The notes beneath the pieces were generated by a model. The model had not been told where the DNA came from. It worked only from the letters and a program-made list of their open reading frames with translations, and searched no databases. Positions 50,912 to 63,603 of a stretch of 64,000 nucleotides of DNA are shown piece by piece; positions within the stretch are counted from its first letter, which is position 1, and every line of letters starts with the position of its first letter. The position numbers and the translations under genes are program-made. The DNA comes from Acidaminococcus sp. (GTDB taxonomy: Bacteria; Bacillota; Negativicutes; Acidaminococcales; Acidaminococcaceae), in contig JAKVOM010000001.1 of the NCBI GenBank assembly GCA_022482815.1, positions 620,001 through 684,000 of the forward strand, written 5' to 3'.

Positions 50912-51895
50912 ATGAAAAAGAAATGGATAACAGCTGTTCTGCTTCTTTCAATGATGACAGGAGGAATCGTTATGGCAGCACCCCAGAAAAATACGGCTCA
51001 TGTACCGAGCAAAGTGTTAAATGTAATTGTAACCAAATCTAAAATCAATCAACTTCCCAATGTAGTCTACGAACAGGTCCCGGCTCGCGGATATCCGAGT
51101 AAAGCGATGACGATGGATCTTTTGATTCCCCAGAAAAAAGAAAAAATGCCGCTCATCGTCTATGTCCCGGGCGGTGGTTTTATTTCAGCCAATAAAAATA
51201 ATATGTTCCAAATGTGCAGTCATCTTGCAGAAGCCGGCTATGTAGTTGCGGCCGTAGAATACAGGGTAGCACCGTCTGTGCGTTTTCCCGCTCCTCTTGA
51301 AGATGTCAAAGCGGCAGTGCGGTATCTGAAGGCACATGCCGATACCTATTCCATTGATGCCAACCGCGTTGGTGTTATCGGCGGCAGTGCGGGCGGATAT
51401 CTGACGGCCCTCATGGCCACCACAAGCGGTACAAAAACTTTCGATAAAGGTGAAAACCTTGATCAAAACAGCAATATTACCTGCGCGGTTGATCTCTACG
51501 GAATTTCCGATCTGACTAAAATCGGAGCTGATTATTCCGACAGCGTTCAGGCACTGCATAGGTCTCCAGGCGCTACGGAAGCATTGTGGATTAACGGCAG
51601 CGGTGTTTTCGGAGGCAAGGACGGCGGCATCAATGCTGACCCCGAAGCCGCAGAAAAAGCAAATCCTATTCACTACATTTCCAAGGGTTCCGCTCCTATG
51701 CTTTTGATGCATGGAACCGCAGACACAGTTGTTTCGCCCAGTCAGACGGACCTTCTTTTCCAGGCACTGCAGCAAAAAGGCATTGCCTCCGAGCGTTACG
51801 AAGTACCCGGTGCTCCGCACGGCGGCGAATACTGGATTCAGGAACCGGTATTGAATCTGATTACGTCCTACTTTGACAAATACCTGAAAGACTGA
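50912..51895 (+). CDS. Exported alpha/beta-hydrolase (esterase/lipase-like)
   Basis: A 327-residue protein with signal MKKKWITAVLLLSMMTGGIV cleaved near VMA. The oxyanion motif VPGGGF (HGG-like) is at about 89, the nucleophile elbow GGSAGG near residue 155, Asp in HGTADTVVSPSQ and His in GAPHGGEYW. This is the hormone-sensitive-lipase/carboxylesterase type acting outside the cytoplasm. Substrate unknown. AAAAGGAG lies 7 bases before the ATG. Monocistronic, upstream of tRNA-Gly. Confidence 0.87.
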   Translation: MKKKWITAVLLLSMMTGGIVMAAPQKNTAHVPSKVLNVIVTKSKINQLPNVVYEQVPARGYPSKAMTMDLLIPQKKEKMPLIVYVPGGGFISANKNNMFQMCSHLAEAGYVVAAVEYRVAPSVRFPAPLEDVKAAVRYLKAHADTYSIDANRVGVIGGSAGGYLTALMATTSGTKTFDKGENLDQNSNITCAVDLYGISDLTKIGADYSDSVQALHRSPGATEALWINGSGVFGGKDGGINADPEAAEKANPIHYISKGSAPMLLMHGTADTVVSPSQTDLLFQALQQKGIASERYEVPGAPHGGEYWIQEPVLNLITSYFDKYLKD

Positions 51896-51907
51896 TTACT
51901 GCTTCTC

Positions 51908-51936
51908 TTTACAAAATCTTTTTTTCTTGTTAGAAT
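51908..51936 (+). promoter_or_regulatory. tRNA-Gly promoter
   Basis: TTTACA (51908-51913), 17-base spacer, TAGAAT (51931-51936), 12 bases before the tRNA 5' end. Confidence 0.6.
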
Positions 51937-51948
51937 AGATTCACTGCT

Positions 51949-52022
51949 GCGGGCATAGTTCATTGGTAGAACGAAAGCTTCCCAAGCTTTAAAGGAGGGT
52001 TCGATTCCCTTTGCCCGCTCCA
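51949..52022 (+). tRNA. tRNA-Gly (anticodon CCC)
   Basis: Acceptor GCGGGC/GCCCGC, D arm GTTC...GAAC, anticodon stem AAAGC/GCTTT with loop TTCCCAA (anticodon CCC), T arm AGGGTTCGATTCCCT, discriminator U and encoded CCA; 74 bases. Confidence 0.95.
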
Positions 52023-52030
52023 CTGAAAAA

Positions 52031-52062
52031 TACGACTGTCGCTAAAGCGGCAGTCTTTTTTT
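52031..52062 (+). terminator. Terminator of tRNA-Gly
   Basis: GACTGTCGCT / AGCGGCAGTC stem with T7, 10 bases after the tRNA. Confidence 0.85.
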
Positions 52063-52179
52063 ATCGACAAAAAAGTTTACTAGAATGTTTCATCAACATA
52101 CAGCCATTCACAATGTCTGACGAAAAAAGAGAATTTGCAGTTCTGTCTTTCTGCCAATTGATACATTATATAAAAGAAA

Positions 52180-52600
52180 ATAAATTTTTTACCATTTCTG
52201 ATTTTCTATAAAAAATCTTCATAATTCATCCGTCTTTTTACAAAAACCAACGCTAACATTCATTTTTAATATAGTCAGTTTCTTTTTTCCTTTCTGTTAC
52301 AGCTGTCTATTTATAAAAAACAAGCTGCTAACATATCTTTTTACCCTCTATCCTTGTTATGCACAAAACGATTGTTCGAACAAAAGTCTCTGATGGTTGA
52401 TAAACTGCAAGTTTTCCCCAAAGTTATGCACAGTTGTGGATAACTTTGTGTGTATAATCTTTTTTCCTGTGTAAAATCCGCAGAAATACACAAATACAGA
52501 TGCATTTGTGCACAATAAGAAAAAGTTATCCACATGTCCACAAGTTTATCCACAAGTTTTCCCTCAAGAGACACACAATATGATATAATGATATCCGCAG
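52180..52600. other. oriC: oriC, dnaA-upstream part
   Basis: An AT-rich stretch (about 52180-52375) that could serve as the unwinding element is followed by DnaA-box words: TTATGCACA 52424-52432, reverse TTATCCACA 52435-52443, reverse TTATACACA 52449-52457, TTATCCACA 52526-52534 and 52546-52554. An extended -10 TGATATAAT (52581-52589) is the likely dnaA promoter. Position and box density match the upstream half of a bipartite Firmicute origin. Confidence 0.85.
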
Positions 52601-52624
52601 ACTTTTTTCAAAGGTGGTTTAACC

Positions 52625-54001
52625 ATGGATAAAGAAACACTCCAAAAAGTGTGGAAAGACCTTTTGGATGTGGTGAAACAACACAAGGACCGTCCCAGTT
52701 ACGGACGCTGGGTAGCACCGTCCGTCCCTCTATCTCTCTCGGACGACACCCTGATACTCGGCGTTGACACCAAATACTCCAAAGAACACATCGAAAGTCA
52801 TTTTCTCATCCCTTTAGAAGAAGATCTTTCCCGACTCTGTGACAGACCGATGAAAGTAAAAATAGAATTGCTTCCCCAGAAACATAAGGAGGAAAGTCTT
52901 TTTGAGGAAGAAACTTCCCCAGCTATTCCCAATCTGACTCCACCCTCCGTTTCTCGAAAGGAAGATGAAACACAGGATTTTCCATCCAATCTGTCTCCAA
53001 AATATGTCTTTGAGAATTTTGTCATTGGAAATTCCAATCGTTTTGCCTATGCAGCCGCTTCTAATGTAGCAGAAGCTCCGGCAAAAAGTTACAACCCGCT
53101 TTTCCTTTACAGTAATTCCGGACTGGGAAAGACCCATTTGATGAATGCCATTGGTAACCGCATTCACAAAAATCATCCGGAAATGAAAATTCTCTATATT
53201 TCCAGTGAAACTTTTACCAACGAATTGATTAATTCCATTCAGAACAACACAATGGAAAAGTTTCGTACTAAATATAGAAACATCGATGTCCTGCTCATTG
53301 ACGATATCCAGTTTCTGAGAAAAAAGGAAAGTACGCAGGAAGAATTCTTCCATACATTTGAGACTTTGTTTAAGGCAGACAAACAGATTATTATTTCCAG
53401 TGACCGCAAACCATCTGAATTGGATACATTGGAAGAACGTCTGACCAGTCGTTTCGGTTCCGGTCTGATTGTGGATATCCAGCCGCCTGACTTGGAAACA
53501 AGGATGGCTATCTTAAACAATATGGCTCAAAAAGATCATGCCGATATGCCGGAAAGCGTCATCAGCCTGATAGCAAGCAATATTTCTACCAATATTCGAG
53601 AACTCGAAGGCGCCTATACAAAGGTCCGCGCTTTTGCCAGCTTCTCTCATCAGCCTATTACGGAAGACCTGGCTATTCAGGCGCTCAAAGACCTCAATCT
53701 GAATCCCGTTAACCATAACGTTACGGCAGAAGACGTGCAGCGCCTTATTGTCACTGAATATCACATCACAACGGAAGAACTCCTTGGAAAAAAACGGACC
53801 CGTAATATCGCTTATCCGAGACAAATCGCCATGTATCTCTGCCGTGAACTCACTAGTTTGTCCCTGCCAAGAATCGGCGAGATTTTTGCCCGTGATCATT
53901 CTACGGTTCTTCACGCCTGTGAAAAAATCACAAAAGACCAGGAAAATGATCCGGTCTTTGCGAAAAAGATTCAGGAACTCACGGCCAAACTCAAGAAATA
54001 A
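52625..54001 (+). CDS. dnaA: Chromosomal replication initiator DnaA
   Basis: A 458-residue AAA+ initiator that binds DnaA boxes and melts oriC. Domain I covers residues 1-85, then a variable linker. The ATPase domain has Walker A NSGLGKTHLMNAI and Walker B VLLIDDIQFL; the C-terminal domain has the signature YLCRELTSLSLPRIGEIF and DHSTVLHA. The ATG follows AAAGGTGG by 7 bases. Boxes on both sides point to autoregulation. Confidence 0.98.
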   Translation: MDKETLQKVWKDLLDVVKQHKDRPSYGRWVAPSVPLSLSDDTLILGVDTKYSKEHIESHFLIPLEEDLSRLCDRPMKVKIELLPQKHKEESLFEEETSPAIPNLTPPSVSRKEDETQDFPSNLSPKYVFENFVIGNSNRFAYAAASNVAEAPAKSYNPLFLYSNSGLGKTHLMNAIGNRIHKNHPEMKILYISSETFTNELINSIQNNTMEKFRTKYRNIDVLLIDDIQFLRKKESTQEEFFHTFETLFKADKQIIISSDRKPSELDTLEERLTSRFGSGLIVDIQPPDLETRMAILNNMAQKDHADMPESVISLIASNISTNIRELEGAYTKVRAFASFSHQPITEDLAIQALKDLNLNPVNHNVTAEDVQRLIVTEYHITTEELLGKKRTRNIAYPRQIAMYLCRELTSLSLPRIGEIFARDHSTVLHACEKITKDQENDPVFAKKIQELTAKLKK

Positions 54002-54036
54002 AGCGATTTTTTCCATGGTTTCTTTACCTTAAAAAG

Positions 54037-54167
54037 TTATCCACAATCTGGGGATAACCTTGTGAATAAGTTGTGAGTAATTTTGTGAATAACTCAGAAA
54101 TACCGTAAAGCTGTGCATATGTGGATAACGTATCACAGGTTATGCACAACTTTTTCAACTATCCACA
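54037..54167. other. oriC, dnaA-dnaN part (DnaA-box cluster)
   Basis: TTATCCACA 54037-54045, reverse TTATTCACA 54061-54069 and 54084-54092, reverse TTATCCACA 54120-54128, TTATGCACA 54140-54148 and CTATCCACA 54159-54167. This is the second half of a bipartite origin, as in Bacillus. Confidence 0.85.
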
Positions 54168-54276
54168 AACTCGTCATAGCGGCCTTAAAGACAGTTTTCC
54201 ACAAATCCACAGCCCCTATTACTATGACGACGATTTTTAATAAATTATGACGTAATGACTAAAGGAGGTTCCTCTC

Positions 54277-55395
54277 ATGCAGTTTTCTTGTGAAAGCGCA
54301 CAATTAGCCAAAGCTGTCAATACCGTAAGAAAAGCCATTTCTTCAAGCCCAAACGCACCCATTTTTTCAGGTATTCATCTGCTGCTTTCCGGCAACGAAC
54401 TGAAATTGGTTGCCATGGACATCAATTTCAGTATGGAAAAAACGTTGGAAGTCAATGGTAATGAAGATGGTACGGTTTTAGTACCTGCACAATATATCGG
54501 AGATTTGCTCTCTCGTTTCAATGATCAGGTACTTACGGTCAGCAAGTCAAATAACGATTCGGAACTTAATATTTCTACTGAGACTGGTAATTTTAATATT
54601 CCTATCATGGATGATAAGGAATTTCCTGCTATGCCTGCCATCCAGGAAGAAAGAGTCCTGACCCTGCCGGACGAAACGATTCATCAATTGATTCGTCAGA
54701 CTGTATACGCCTGCTCCAATGATGATCAGCGTCCGCTTTTCAATGGTGTTTACCTGGAAAAGAAAGGGCAGAACATTACTTGTGTCGGAACTAACACACA
54801 TCGCCTTGCCATTAAATCCGTAACGGTAGATACGCTGGATGATTCCGAATATTCCATGCTGATTCCATCCCGCATGCTGAAAGAGATCGCTGCCAATCTG
54901 AATGGTGATCTGCCTGAGGATGTCAGCTTGTTCCAGCAGAAAAACCAGCTTCTTGTTCGTTTAGGAACTTTAAAGATTCTCTGCACACTGATTGAAGGTA
55001 AATTCCCGGATTTCCGTAAACCGATTCCGGAATCTTTCAATAATCGTTCAATGGTGAACCGCGTGGAAATGGAACGCATCATTCAGCGTGTTTCTCTTTT
55101 CTCTCAGGACAGTTACAATATTGTGCGTCTTGCTATTGAAGGAGATAAGATTACGTTTTCCAGTGCTGCCGGTGACCGCGGACAGGGCCGCGAAGTGCTT
55201 TCCTGCGTTACGGAAGGTTCGGAACTGCCGCTGAATATTGCCTTTAACTCCAAATATCTTATGGAATTTTTCAAAAATATTGATACGGATGAAGTCATTT
55301 TGGAAACGAATTCATCCTTAAGTCCGGCACGTATGGTTCCTAAGGATGATTCTTCTTACATGTATATTGTGACGCCGGTTCGCGTTATCTTCTGA
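54277..55395 (+). CDS. dnaN: DNA polymerase III beta subunit (sliding clamp)
   Basis: A 372-residue clamp of three repeated domains that encircles DNA and tethers polymerase. MQFSCESAQLAKAVNTVRKAISSS start, NTHRLAIKS and the C-terminal YIVTPVRV (MPMR-like end) are diagnostic. AAAGGAGG lies 9 bases before the ATG. It follows dnaA and precedes recF by 5 bases. Confidence 0.98.
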   Translation: MQFSCESAQLAKAVNTVRKAISSSPNAPIFSGIHLLLSGNELKLVAMDINFSMEKTLEVNGNEDGTVLVPAQYIGDLLSRFNDQVLTVSKSNNDSELNISTETGNFNIPIMDDKEFPAMPAIQEERVLTLPDETIHQLIRQTVYACSNDDQRPLFNGVYLEKKGQNITCVGTNTHRLAIKSVTVDTLDDSEYSMLIPSRMLKEIAANLNGDLPEDVSLFQQKNQLLVRLGTLKILCTLIEGKFPDFRKPIPESFNNRSMVNRVEMERIIQRVSLFSQDSYNIVRLAIEGDKITFSSAAGDRGQGREVLSCVTEGSELPLNIAFNSKYLMEFFKNIDTDEVILETNSSLSPARMVPKDDSSYMYIVTPVRVIF

Positions 55396-55400
55396 ATGCC

Positions 55401-56549
55401 ATGAGGATAAAACGCTTACGGCTGCATCATTTTCGCAACTATGAGTCTCTGGATCTGCCTCTGACTCATGACCTTACCGTCATTTACGGCAAAAATGCCC
55501 AGGGCAAGACGAATTTGCTGGAAGGGCTGTATTTTGCCGCTATGGGATTTTCCTTCCGAACCCGTCATGACGATGAAGTAGCTTTATTCGGATCGGAAGC
55601 CTGGGCTGCAGAAGTGACGTTTGAGGATCGCTACGGGGAAAATAAGCTGCTCGTAAAAAAGGTTCCCAAAAACGGAAGAAGAAAAAAGGAAATCCTGCTG
55701 AATGGCGTCCAGGTTTCTCCAAAGGAACAATATGGAAGACTGAACCTTGTGCTTTTTACGCCGGATGATCTGCAGCTTGTCAAGGGGGACCCGGCACTGC
55801 GCCGGCGCTTCCTGGATATGGAAATTGCCCAGACTAACCGTCTTTACTACGAATTCCTGCAAAATTATAACCGGGTGCTGCAGCAGCGCAATAAATTCCT
55901 GAAGCAGTGCCGGGAAATGGAAAATCTTGACGAGTCTCAGCTGGGTGTATGGGACCGGGAGCTGGCGGCTGTTTCTGCCAATATTCTGCAGGAACGGCTG
56001 AAAGCGATGGACGATATCAGTACAGCTGCCAGTTCCGTCCATGGAGCCATTACGGAAGGTAAGGAGCAGCTGACACTGCAGTACTTGGAAAAACAGGTTG
56101 AAGGCGAACAGGTCTTGAAAGAAAATCGCAGCCAGGAAGAATGGGCTGCCTTTTACAGGGAGGAGCTGAAAGCCCGGCATCAGCTTGATTACCTGCGGGG
56201 TTACACCAGTATCGGTCCGCATCGGGACGACCTGGTTATTCTTGAGAACGGACGACCCCTCAAGGCGTTCGGATCCCAGGGACAGCAGCGCACAGCGGCA
56301 CTGGCACTGAAGCTTTCGGAACTTGAATTTATCTATAAAAGCAAAGAAGAATATCCGGTACTGCTTTTGGATGATGTGTTAAGTGAACTGGATGCTTCCC
56401 GGCGCCGTATGCTTCTGGAAGGGATGGGCGGCAAAGTGCAGACGCTTCTTACGGTCAATGACCGTTCCCTTGCTGCTTCCGGCGGGGACTGTATTTTTTA
56501 TGAAGTTCGGGAAGGAAAGCTCCGGGAGGGCGGTTATGAAGGAGTTTGA
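55401..56549 (+). CDS. recF: DNA replication and repair protein RecF
   Basis: A 382-residue SMC-like ATPase that loads RecA at gaps. Walker A YGKNAQGKTNLLEGLYF is at about 30, the ABC signature region at TSIGPHRDDL and GSQGQQRTAALALKLSE, and Walker B YPVLLLDDVLSELDASRR. Its end overlaps the next gene by 14 bases. Confidence 0.97.
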   Translation: MRIKRLRLHHFRNYESLDLPLTHDLTVIYGKNAQGKTNLLEGLYFAAMGFSFRTRHDDEVALFGSEAWAAEVTFEDRYGENKLLVKKVPKNGRRKKEILLNGVQVSPKEQYGRLNLVLFTPDDLQLVKGDPALRRRFLDMEIAQTNRLYYEFLQNYNRVLQQRNKFLKQCREMENLDESQLGVWDRELAAVSANILQERLKAMDDISTAASSVHGAITEGKEQLTLQYLEKQVEGEQVLKENRSQEEWAAFYREELKARHQLDYLRGYTSIGPHRDDLVILENGRPLKAFGSQGQQRTAALALKLSELEFIYKSKEEYPVLLLDDVLSELDASRRRMLLEGMGGKVQTLLTVNDRSLAASGGDCIFYEVREGKLREGGYEGV

Positions 56550-57250
56550 AGGCCTTGTCCTGAGTGTGCTGAAAACGCCGCAGGCTCGTGAAAAATATCT
56601 GCTGTACTTTTTGCGCTCGCGGTGGCAGGACATTGTCGGGGCAGCTGCGGCTGCACATTCGCAGCCATACCGTCTGGAAAGGGGAACGCTCTTCATTCAT
56701 ACCGATAATCCAATGTGGAGTCATACCCTTTTGGTAATGAAAGGGAAATTCCTGCTGGCGCTTCGGGAAATCATGCCTAAAAAGGGAAAACGCAGCGTCT
56801 ATTTGATCCGGGATCTTAAAATTTTCCATGGTCCTGTTGTGCAGGACGAGGTGGATCCTGAGGGGGCTGATAAAGCGCCTTTTATGCGCAAAATCAATCC
56901 TGAACATCGCTGCCCTGTTTGTGGTGTACCCTTGATTGAAGGAGAAAAAATCTGTTCTTCCTGCGCCAGGAAACAAAAGGAAGAGATTCGGCAAAAAATT
57001 CATCAGATTTTGCTTGAAATGCCGTGGATTTCCTTTACAGATTGTCGGAAATACGTGGATTGTGATAAAATGACTTTTGCTGACGTCAAAGCTGTTTTAG
57101 GGGAATGGTCTATTACAAGGGCACTTGATCCTGAAGCAGACATTAAGGATAAAGCATTTGCCGTTATGCTTCTGCGGGGGATTCCTCCGGAAAAGCTTAC
57201 TGACGATAAAATAGAGGAAGTCCTTGCTAGCGAAAAAAGGAGTCGGTATT

Positions 57251-59507
<2,257 letters not shown>

Positions 59508-59524
59508 GGAGGCGGCATCCTTTC

Positions 59525-60214
59525 ATGGAAGTTGTACTGCCTCAGGGCAGACTTGTTCTTTCCCGCACGGCAGATACTACTCTGGTTCTCATGGCGGGAG
59601 GAAGAGGTCCCGACCCACAGTGGCTGAAAAAAGCGGCCGGTACCTTTCCTCTTTATGCGGCTGACAGGGGCAGTGATTACTGCATCCGTGCCGGTTTGTG
59701 GCCCATTTTCGCCTGCGGAGACAGGGACAGTGGTCATGCCGGCAGCTGGGAACAGATGAAAGCACATGGCTGTAAGGTCAAGACATTTCTTGTTAACAAA
59801 AATGATACGGATCTTTCTTTGCTGCTTCAGGAGCTGCCAGAACGGGCCTGTATCCTGGCAAGCGGTATATGGGGCGGCCGGGCCGACCATCTGTACGCCA
59901 ATATGCTGACTCTTTTAACTTATCAGCGTGAAAGAGGCGGTACGGTGATTATGGCCGATGACCGTGAAATTATGGTTTTTCTGGAAAAAGGTGACCAGGT
60001 TTCCTGGGAAGCTTATAAAATGCCCAAAGCTGTCAGCCTTTTGCCATTTTCAGATGTAACAACTGTTTCTATCAGCGGCGTCCGCTGGCCTTTGGATCAT
60101 GCCGAGCTAACACGGCGGAATCCTTATGCCGTCAGCAACCAGCTTGCCGGCAAATTGATGGAAGCAGGCTGTGACAGCGGTGTGGCCGGATTATATCTGA
60201 CCTATAAGGAGTAA
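59525..60214 (+). CDS. thiN: Thiamine pyrophosphokinase
   Basis: Converts thiamine and ATP to thiamine diphosphate. The 229-residue protein has FACGDRDSGH (GDxDS), KNDTDLSLLLQEL, GIWGGRADHLYANMLTLL and the C-terminal TRRNPYAVSNQLAG (SN motif), all family marks. AGGAGG stands before the ATG, 17 bases after the gyrB stop, so it is cotranscribed with gyrase. Together with thiM-thiW it gives a thiazole/thiamine salvage capacity. Confidence 0.9.
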   Translation: MEVVLPQGRLVLSRTADTTLVLMAGGRGPDPQWLKKAAGTFPLYAADRGSDYCIRAGLWPIFACGDRDSGHAGSWEQMKAHGCKVKTFLVNKNDTDLSLLLQELPERACILASGIWGGRADHLYANMLTLLTYQRERGGTVIMADDREIMVFLEKGDQVSWEAYKMPKAVSLLPFSDVTTVSISGVRWPLDHAELTRRNPYAVSNQLAGKLMEAGCDSGVAGLYLTYKE

Positions 60215-60215
60215 T

Positions 60216-60983
60216 ATGGAGATTGTATTTTCCTGGACAAATCTTGCTTTCCTGCTGGCGGCGGGTTTTCTGGGATCCTTTGTAGATGCTGTTGTGGGCG
60301 GCGGTGGGATGATTACACTGCCTGCCTGGATGGCAACAGGTGTTCCCATGGCCTATGCGCTGGGATCTAATAAATTGGCCGCAATGGTAGGTACTATTGC
60401 AAGTTTTTTTACTTTTTTACGAAGCGGCAAAGTGGATCTCCATCTCCTGAGATATATGCCGCTTTCGATTCTGGGTTCGGCAGTTGGTGCCTTTTTGGCT
60501 GCTTATTTACCGGACACACTCATGCGTTATATTGTCGTTGCGGCTCTCGTTGGCATAGCCGTCTATACCTATATGAAAAAAAACTGGAGCGGTTCTGACG
60601 AAATTGTGCATTTTTCCCGCGGCAGTTTTGCCGGCATGTTATTGATGCTGTTTGGATTAGGAGCCTATGACGGTTTTTTCGGACCTGGTACCGGCACATT
60701 TTTGATTTTTGGCTTTTTGTATTTTGGATATAATTTCATTAGTGCTGCCGGCAATGCCAAGGCCAGTAATTTGGCAAGCAACATCGGCGGTGTTGTGACT
60801 TTTTTGCTTTTAGGAAAATTGTATTTTGCCTATGCCATTCCGATGGCTTTGATGGAAATCGTCGGAGCCAGATTAGGAGCAAAAATTGCTATTCACAAGG
60901 GAATTGGTTTTATAAGGCCGCTTTACCTGACAGTTACAGTGCTGCTGATTGGCAAACAGGTTTATGATATTTTTATTCACTAA
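60216..60983 (+). CDS. TauE/SafE-family (TSUP) membrane protein
   Basis: A 255-residue membrane protein with about eight helices in two repeats. GFLGSFVDAVVGGGGMITLPA and GAYDGFFGPGTGTFLIF are the paired family motifs. Members export or import sulfite, sulfoacetate and other sulfur anions. It starts 1 base after thiN, so the two are translationally coupled; the functional link is unknown. Confidence 0.9.
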   Translation: MEIVFSWTNLAFLLAAGFLGSFVDAVVGGGGMITLPAWMATGVPMAYALGSNKLAAMVGTIASFFTFLRSGKVDLHLLRYMPLSILGSAVGAFLAAYLPDTLMRYIVVAALVGIAVYTYMKKNWSGSDEIVHFSRGSFAGMLLMLFGLGAYDGFFGPGTGTFLIFGFLYFGYNFISAAGNAKASNLASNIGGVVTFLLLGKLYFAYAIPMALMEIVGARLGAKIAIHKGIGFIRPLYLTVTVLLIGKQVYDIFIH

Positions 60984-61046
60984 TTACGAAGGCAGGATTT
61001 CTGCCTGTTATTGATAGATTTCCTTATTAAGGATAAGAAAAAAAGT

Positions 61047-61065
61047 CCCGTTCCTGAGGGACGGG
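61047..61065 (+). other. Hairpin in the gyrA leader
   Basis: CCCGTTCC / GGGACGGG with a TGA loop ends 19 bases before the gyrA start; seven or more A precede it. No U run follows, so it is more likely a leader structure than a terminator. Confidence 0.4.
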
Positions 61066-61084
61066 AGAAAGGAAGCGTGACAAC

Positions 61085-63583
61085 GTGGATGATCAGCAAA
61101 ATGAATCGAAGACAATAGTCGCCAGCAAAGTCATTCCGGTCTATGTAGAAAATGAAATGCAGAAGTCCTACATTGACTATGCTATGAGCGTTATTGTCCA
61201 GCGCGCCCTGCCGGATGTGCGGGACGGGCTTAAACCGGTGCATCGGCGTATTTTATATGCCATGAATGAGGCAGGTATGCTTCCCAACAAGGCTTATAAA
61301 AAATCCGCCCGTATCGTCGGCGATGTTTTAGGTAAATATCATCCTCACGGGGATTCCTCCGTATATGATGCAATTGTGCGTCTGGCACAGGACTTTTCTA
61401 CGCGGTATCTGATGGTAGACGGGCACGGCAACTTTGGTTCCGTCGACGGCGACCCACCTGCCGCTATGCGTTATACCGAAGTTCGTATGGGCAAGATTGC
61501 CGTAGAAATGCTGCGCGACATTGAAAAAGATACAGTAGATTTCATTCCGAACTACGATGAATCCTTGAAGGAACCGACCGTGCTGCCGGCAAAGGTACCG
61601 GCCCTTCTGATCAATGGTTCTTCCGGTATTGCTGTTGGTATGGCTACTAACATTCCTCCTCATAATCTGGGAGAAGTGGTGGATGGCCTTGTGATGCTTA
61701 TCGATAATCCTGATGCAACTATTGATGAATTGATGACTTGCATCAAGGGACCTGACTTCCCGACCGGTGCTAAAATTCTTGGACTCAGCGGTATCCGTCA
61801 GGCCTATACTACGGGCCGCGGTGTCATTAAGGTTCGTGCTAAGGCCCATGTGGAGCCGATGCCGAAAAATAAGAACCGGATAGTCATCACGGAAATTCCG
61901 TACCAGGTCAACAAGGCTCGTTTGATTGAAAGTATTGCCCATCTGGTACAGGATAAGACTCTGGAAGGCATTACGGATCTGCGCGATGAATCCGACCGTA
62001 AGGGCATGCGCATCGTCATTGAACTGCGCAGCGATATTGTGCCGGAAATCATGCTGAACCAGCTGTATAAGCACACGCAGATGCAGGAATCCTTCGGCGT
62101 TATCATGCTGGCCCTTGTCAAGGGACATCCGCGTATCCTGAATCTGAAGGATATTCTGGTGTACTATCTGGAACACCAGAAGGAAGTCATTACCCGTAAA
62201 ACGCGGTATGAGCTGAATAAAGCCAAGGAACGTGCCCATATCCTGGCAGGACTCAAAATTGCCCTGGATCATCTGGATGAAGTCATTTCGACCATTCGCA
62301 GCAGTGCTACGGCAGATATTGCCCGTAATGCTTTAATGACCAAGTTTGGTCTCAGCGAAAAACAAGCCCAGGCTATTCTGGATATGCGTCTGCAGCGCCT
62401 GACCGGACTGGAACGTAAGAAGATTGAGGACGAATATACCGAAGTAATGGCTAATATTGCCTATTTGGAAAGCGTCCTTGCCGATGAACATAAAATCATG
62501 GGTATCTGTAAGGAAGACCTGCTTGATGTAAAGAAACGTTTTGGCGATCCTCGCCGTACCGCAATTGTACCGGATGCCGGTGACATTGATACGGAAGACC
62601 TGATTGCTGAAGAAGATGTCGTGATTACGATCAGCCATCAGAGCTATATCAAGCGTCAGGCTTTGACGAACTTCCGTAACCAGAACCGCGGCGGCCGTGG
62701 TATCAAGGCCGGCAGCGGCAAGATTGGCAAGGGAGATAAGGCTGTGAAGGGAGATTTCTCCGAACATCTGCTGATGGCCAGCACACATGATAACATCCTG
62801 TTCTTTACGAATCAGGGCCGTGTATACCGTCAGAAAGGCTACGAAATTCCGGAAGCTTCCCGTCAGGCGAAGGGTACCTTTATCCGTAATCTCCTGCCGC
62901 TTGTGGAAAACGAGAAGATTACTGCCGTCATCGGTGTCCACAATGGAATCAGTGCCGATGAGGCCAAATTCCTCTTCATGGCTACCAATAAAGGTTACGT
63001 CAAGCGTACGAGCGTAAGTGAATTCAAGAGCGCCCGCCGGGCCGGACTGATTGCTATCAACCTGGAAGAAGGGGAAGAACTGATCGATGTCAAACTGACT
63101 TCCGGTCATAACGATATTCTTATCGCTACGAAGAATGGATATGCTATCCGCTTTAACGAAGAGGACGTCCGTCCGATGGGACGTACGGCTCATGGTGTTC
63201 GTGGTATCAGCCTGCGTCCGCATGACGTGGTTGTTTCCATGGATTCCTGCGAAAGCGGACAGGGAGAAGTACTGACCGTTACCGAAGGCGGCCTGGGCAA
63301 ACGTACGGATATTTCTGAATATCGTACCCAGACCCGCGGCGGTAAGGGTGTCATCAACCTGAAAGTATCTGATAAGACCGGTGATATTGTAGGATCCAAG
63401 TTTATCAACGAGAACCACGATATCATGCTGATTTCGGCTGCCGGGATCATTATCCGTATGAAAGCGGCTGATATTTCCAGTTACGGCCGGAATGCCCAGG
63501 GTGTCAAGATGATGGATTTGGACACCGGAGATAAAGTGGCGGCCCTGGCTGTGGTAGATACAGTGGAAGAAGAAAAAAAGTAA
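61085..63583 (+). CDS. gyrA: DNA gyrase subunit A
   Basis: The 832-residue breakage-reunion subunit. The active Tyr is in [10 protein letters not shown], the quinolone region reads [17 protein letters not shown] (Ser83- and Asp87-equivalents unaltered), and the GyrA box NQNRGGRG precedes the C-terminal beta-pinwheel repeats. The start is GTG at 61085 after GAAAGGAAG. It is followed by a third cluster of DnaA boxes. Confidence 0.98.
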   Translation: MDDQQNESKTIVASKVIPVYVENEMQKSYIDYAMSVIVQRALPDVRDGLKPVHRRILYAMNEAGMLPNKAYKKSARIVGDVLGKYHPHGDSSVYDAIVRLAQDFSTRYLMVDGHGNFGSVDGDPPAAMRYTEVRMGKIAVEMLRDIEKDTVDFIPNYDESLKEPTVLPAKVPALLINGSSGIAVGMATNIPPHNLGEVVDGLVMLIDNPDATIDELMTCIKGPDFPTGAKILGLSGIRQAYTTGRGVIKVRAKAHVEPMPKNKNRIVITEIPYQVNKARLIESIAHLVQDKTLEGITDLRDESDRKGMRIVIELRSDIVPEIMLNQLYKHTQMQESFGVIMLALVKGHPRILNLKDILVYYLEHQKEVITRKTRYELNKAKERAHILAGLKIALDHLDEVISTIRSSATADIARNALMTKFGLSEKQAQAILDMRLQRLTGLERKKIEDEYTEVMANIAYLESVLADEHKIMGICKEDLLDVKKRFGDPRRTAIVPDAGDIDTEDLIAEEDVVITISHQSYIKRQALTNFRNQNRGGRGIKAGSGKIGKGDKAVKGDFSEHLLMASTHDNILFFTNQGRVYRQKGYEIPEASRQAKGTFIRNLLPLVENEKITAVIGVHNGISADEAKFLFMATNKGYVKRTSVSEFKSARRAGLIAINLEEGEELIDVKLTSGHNDILIATKNGYAIRFNEEDVRPMGRTAHGVRGISLRPHDVVVSMDSCESGQGEVLTVTEGGLGKRTDISEYRTQTRGGKGVINLKVSDKTGDIVGSKFINENHDIMLISAAGIIIRMKAADISSYGRNAQGVKMMDLDTGDKVAALAVVDTVEEEKK

Positions 63584-63603
63584 AAAAAGTTACCCACAAA
63601 AAC

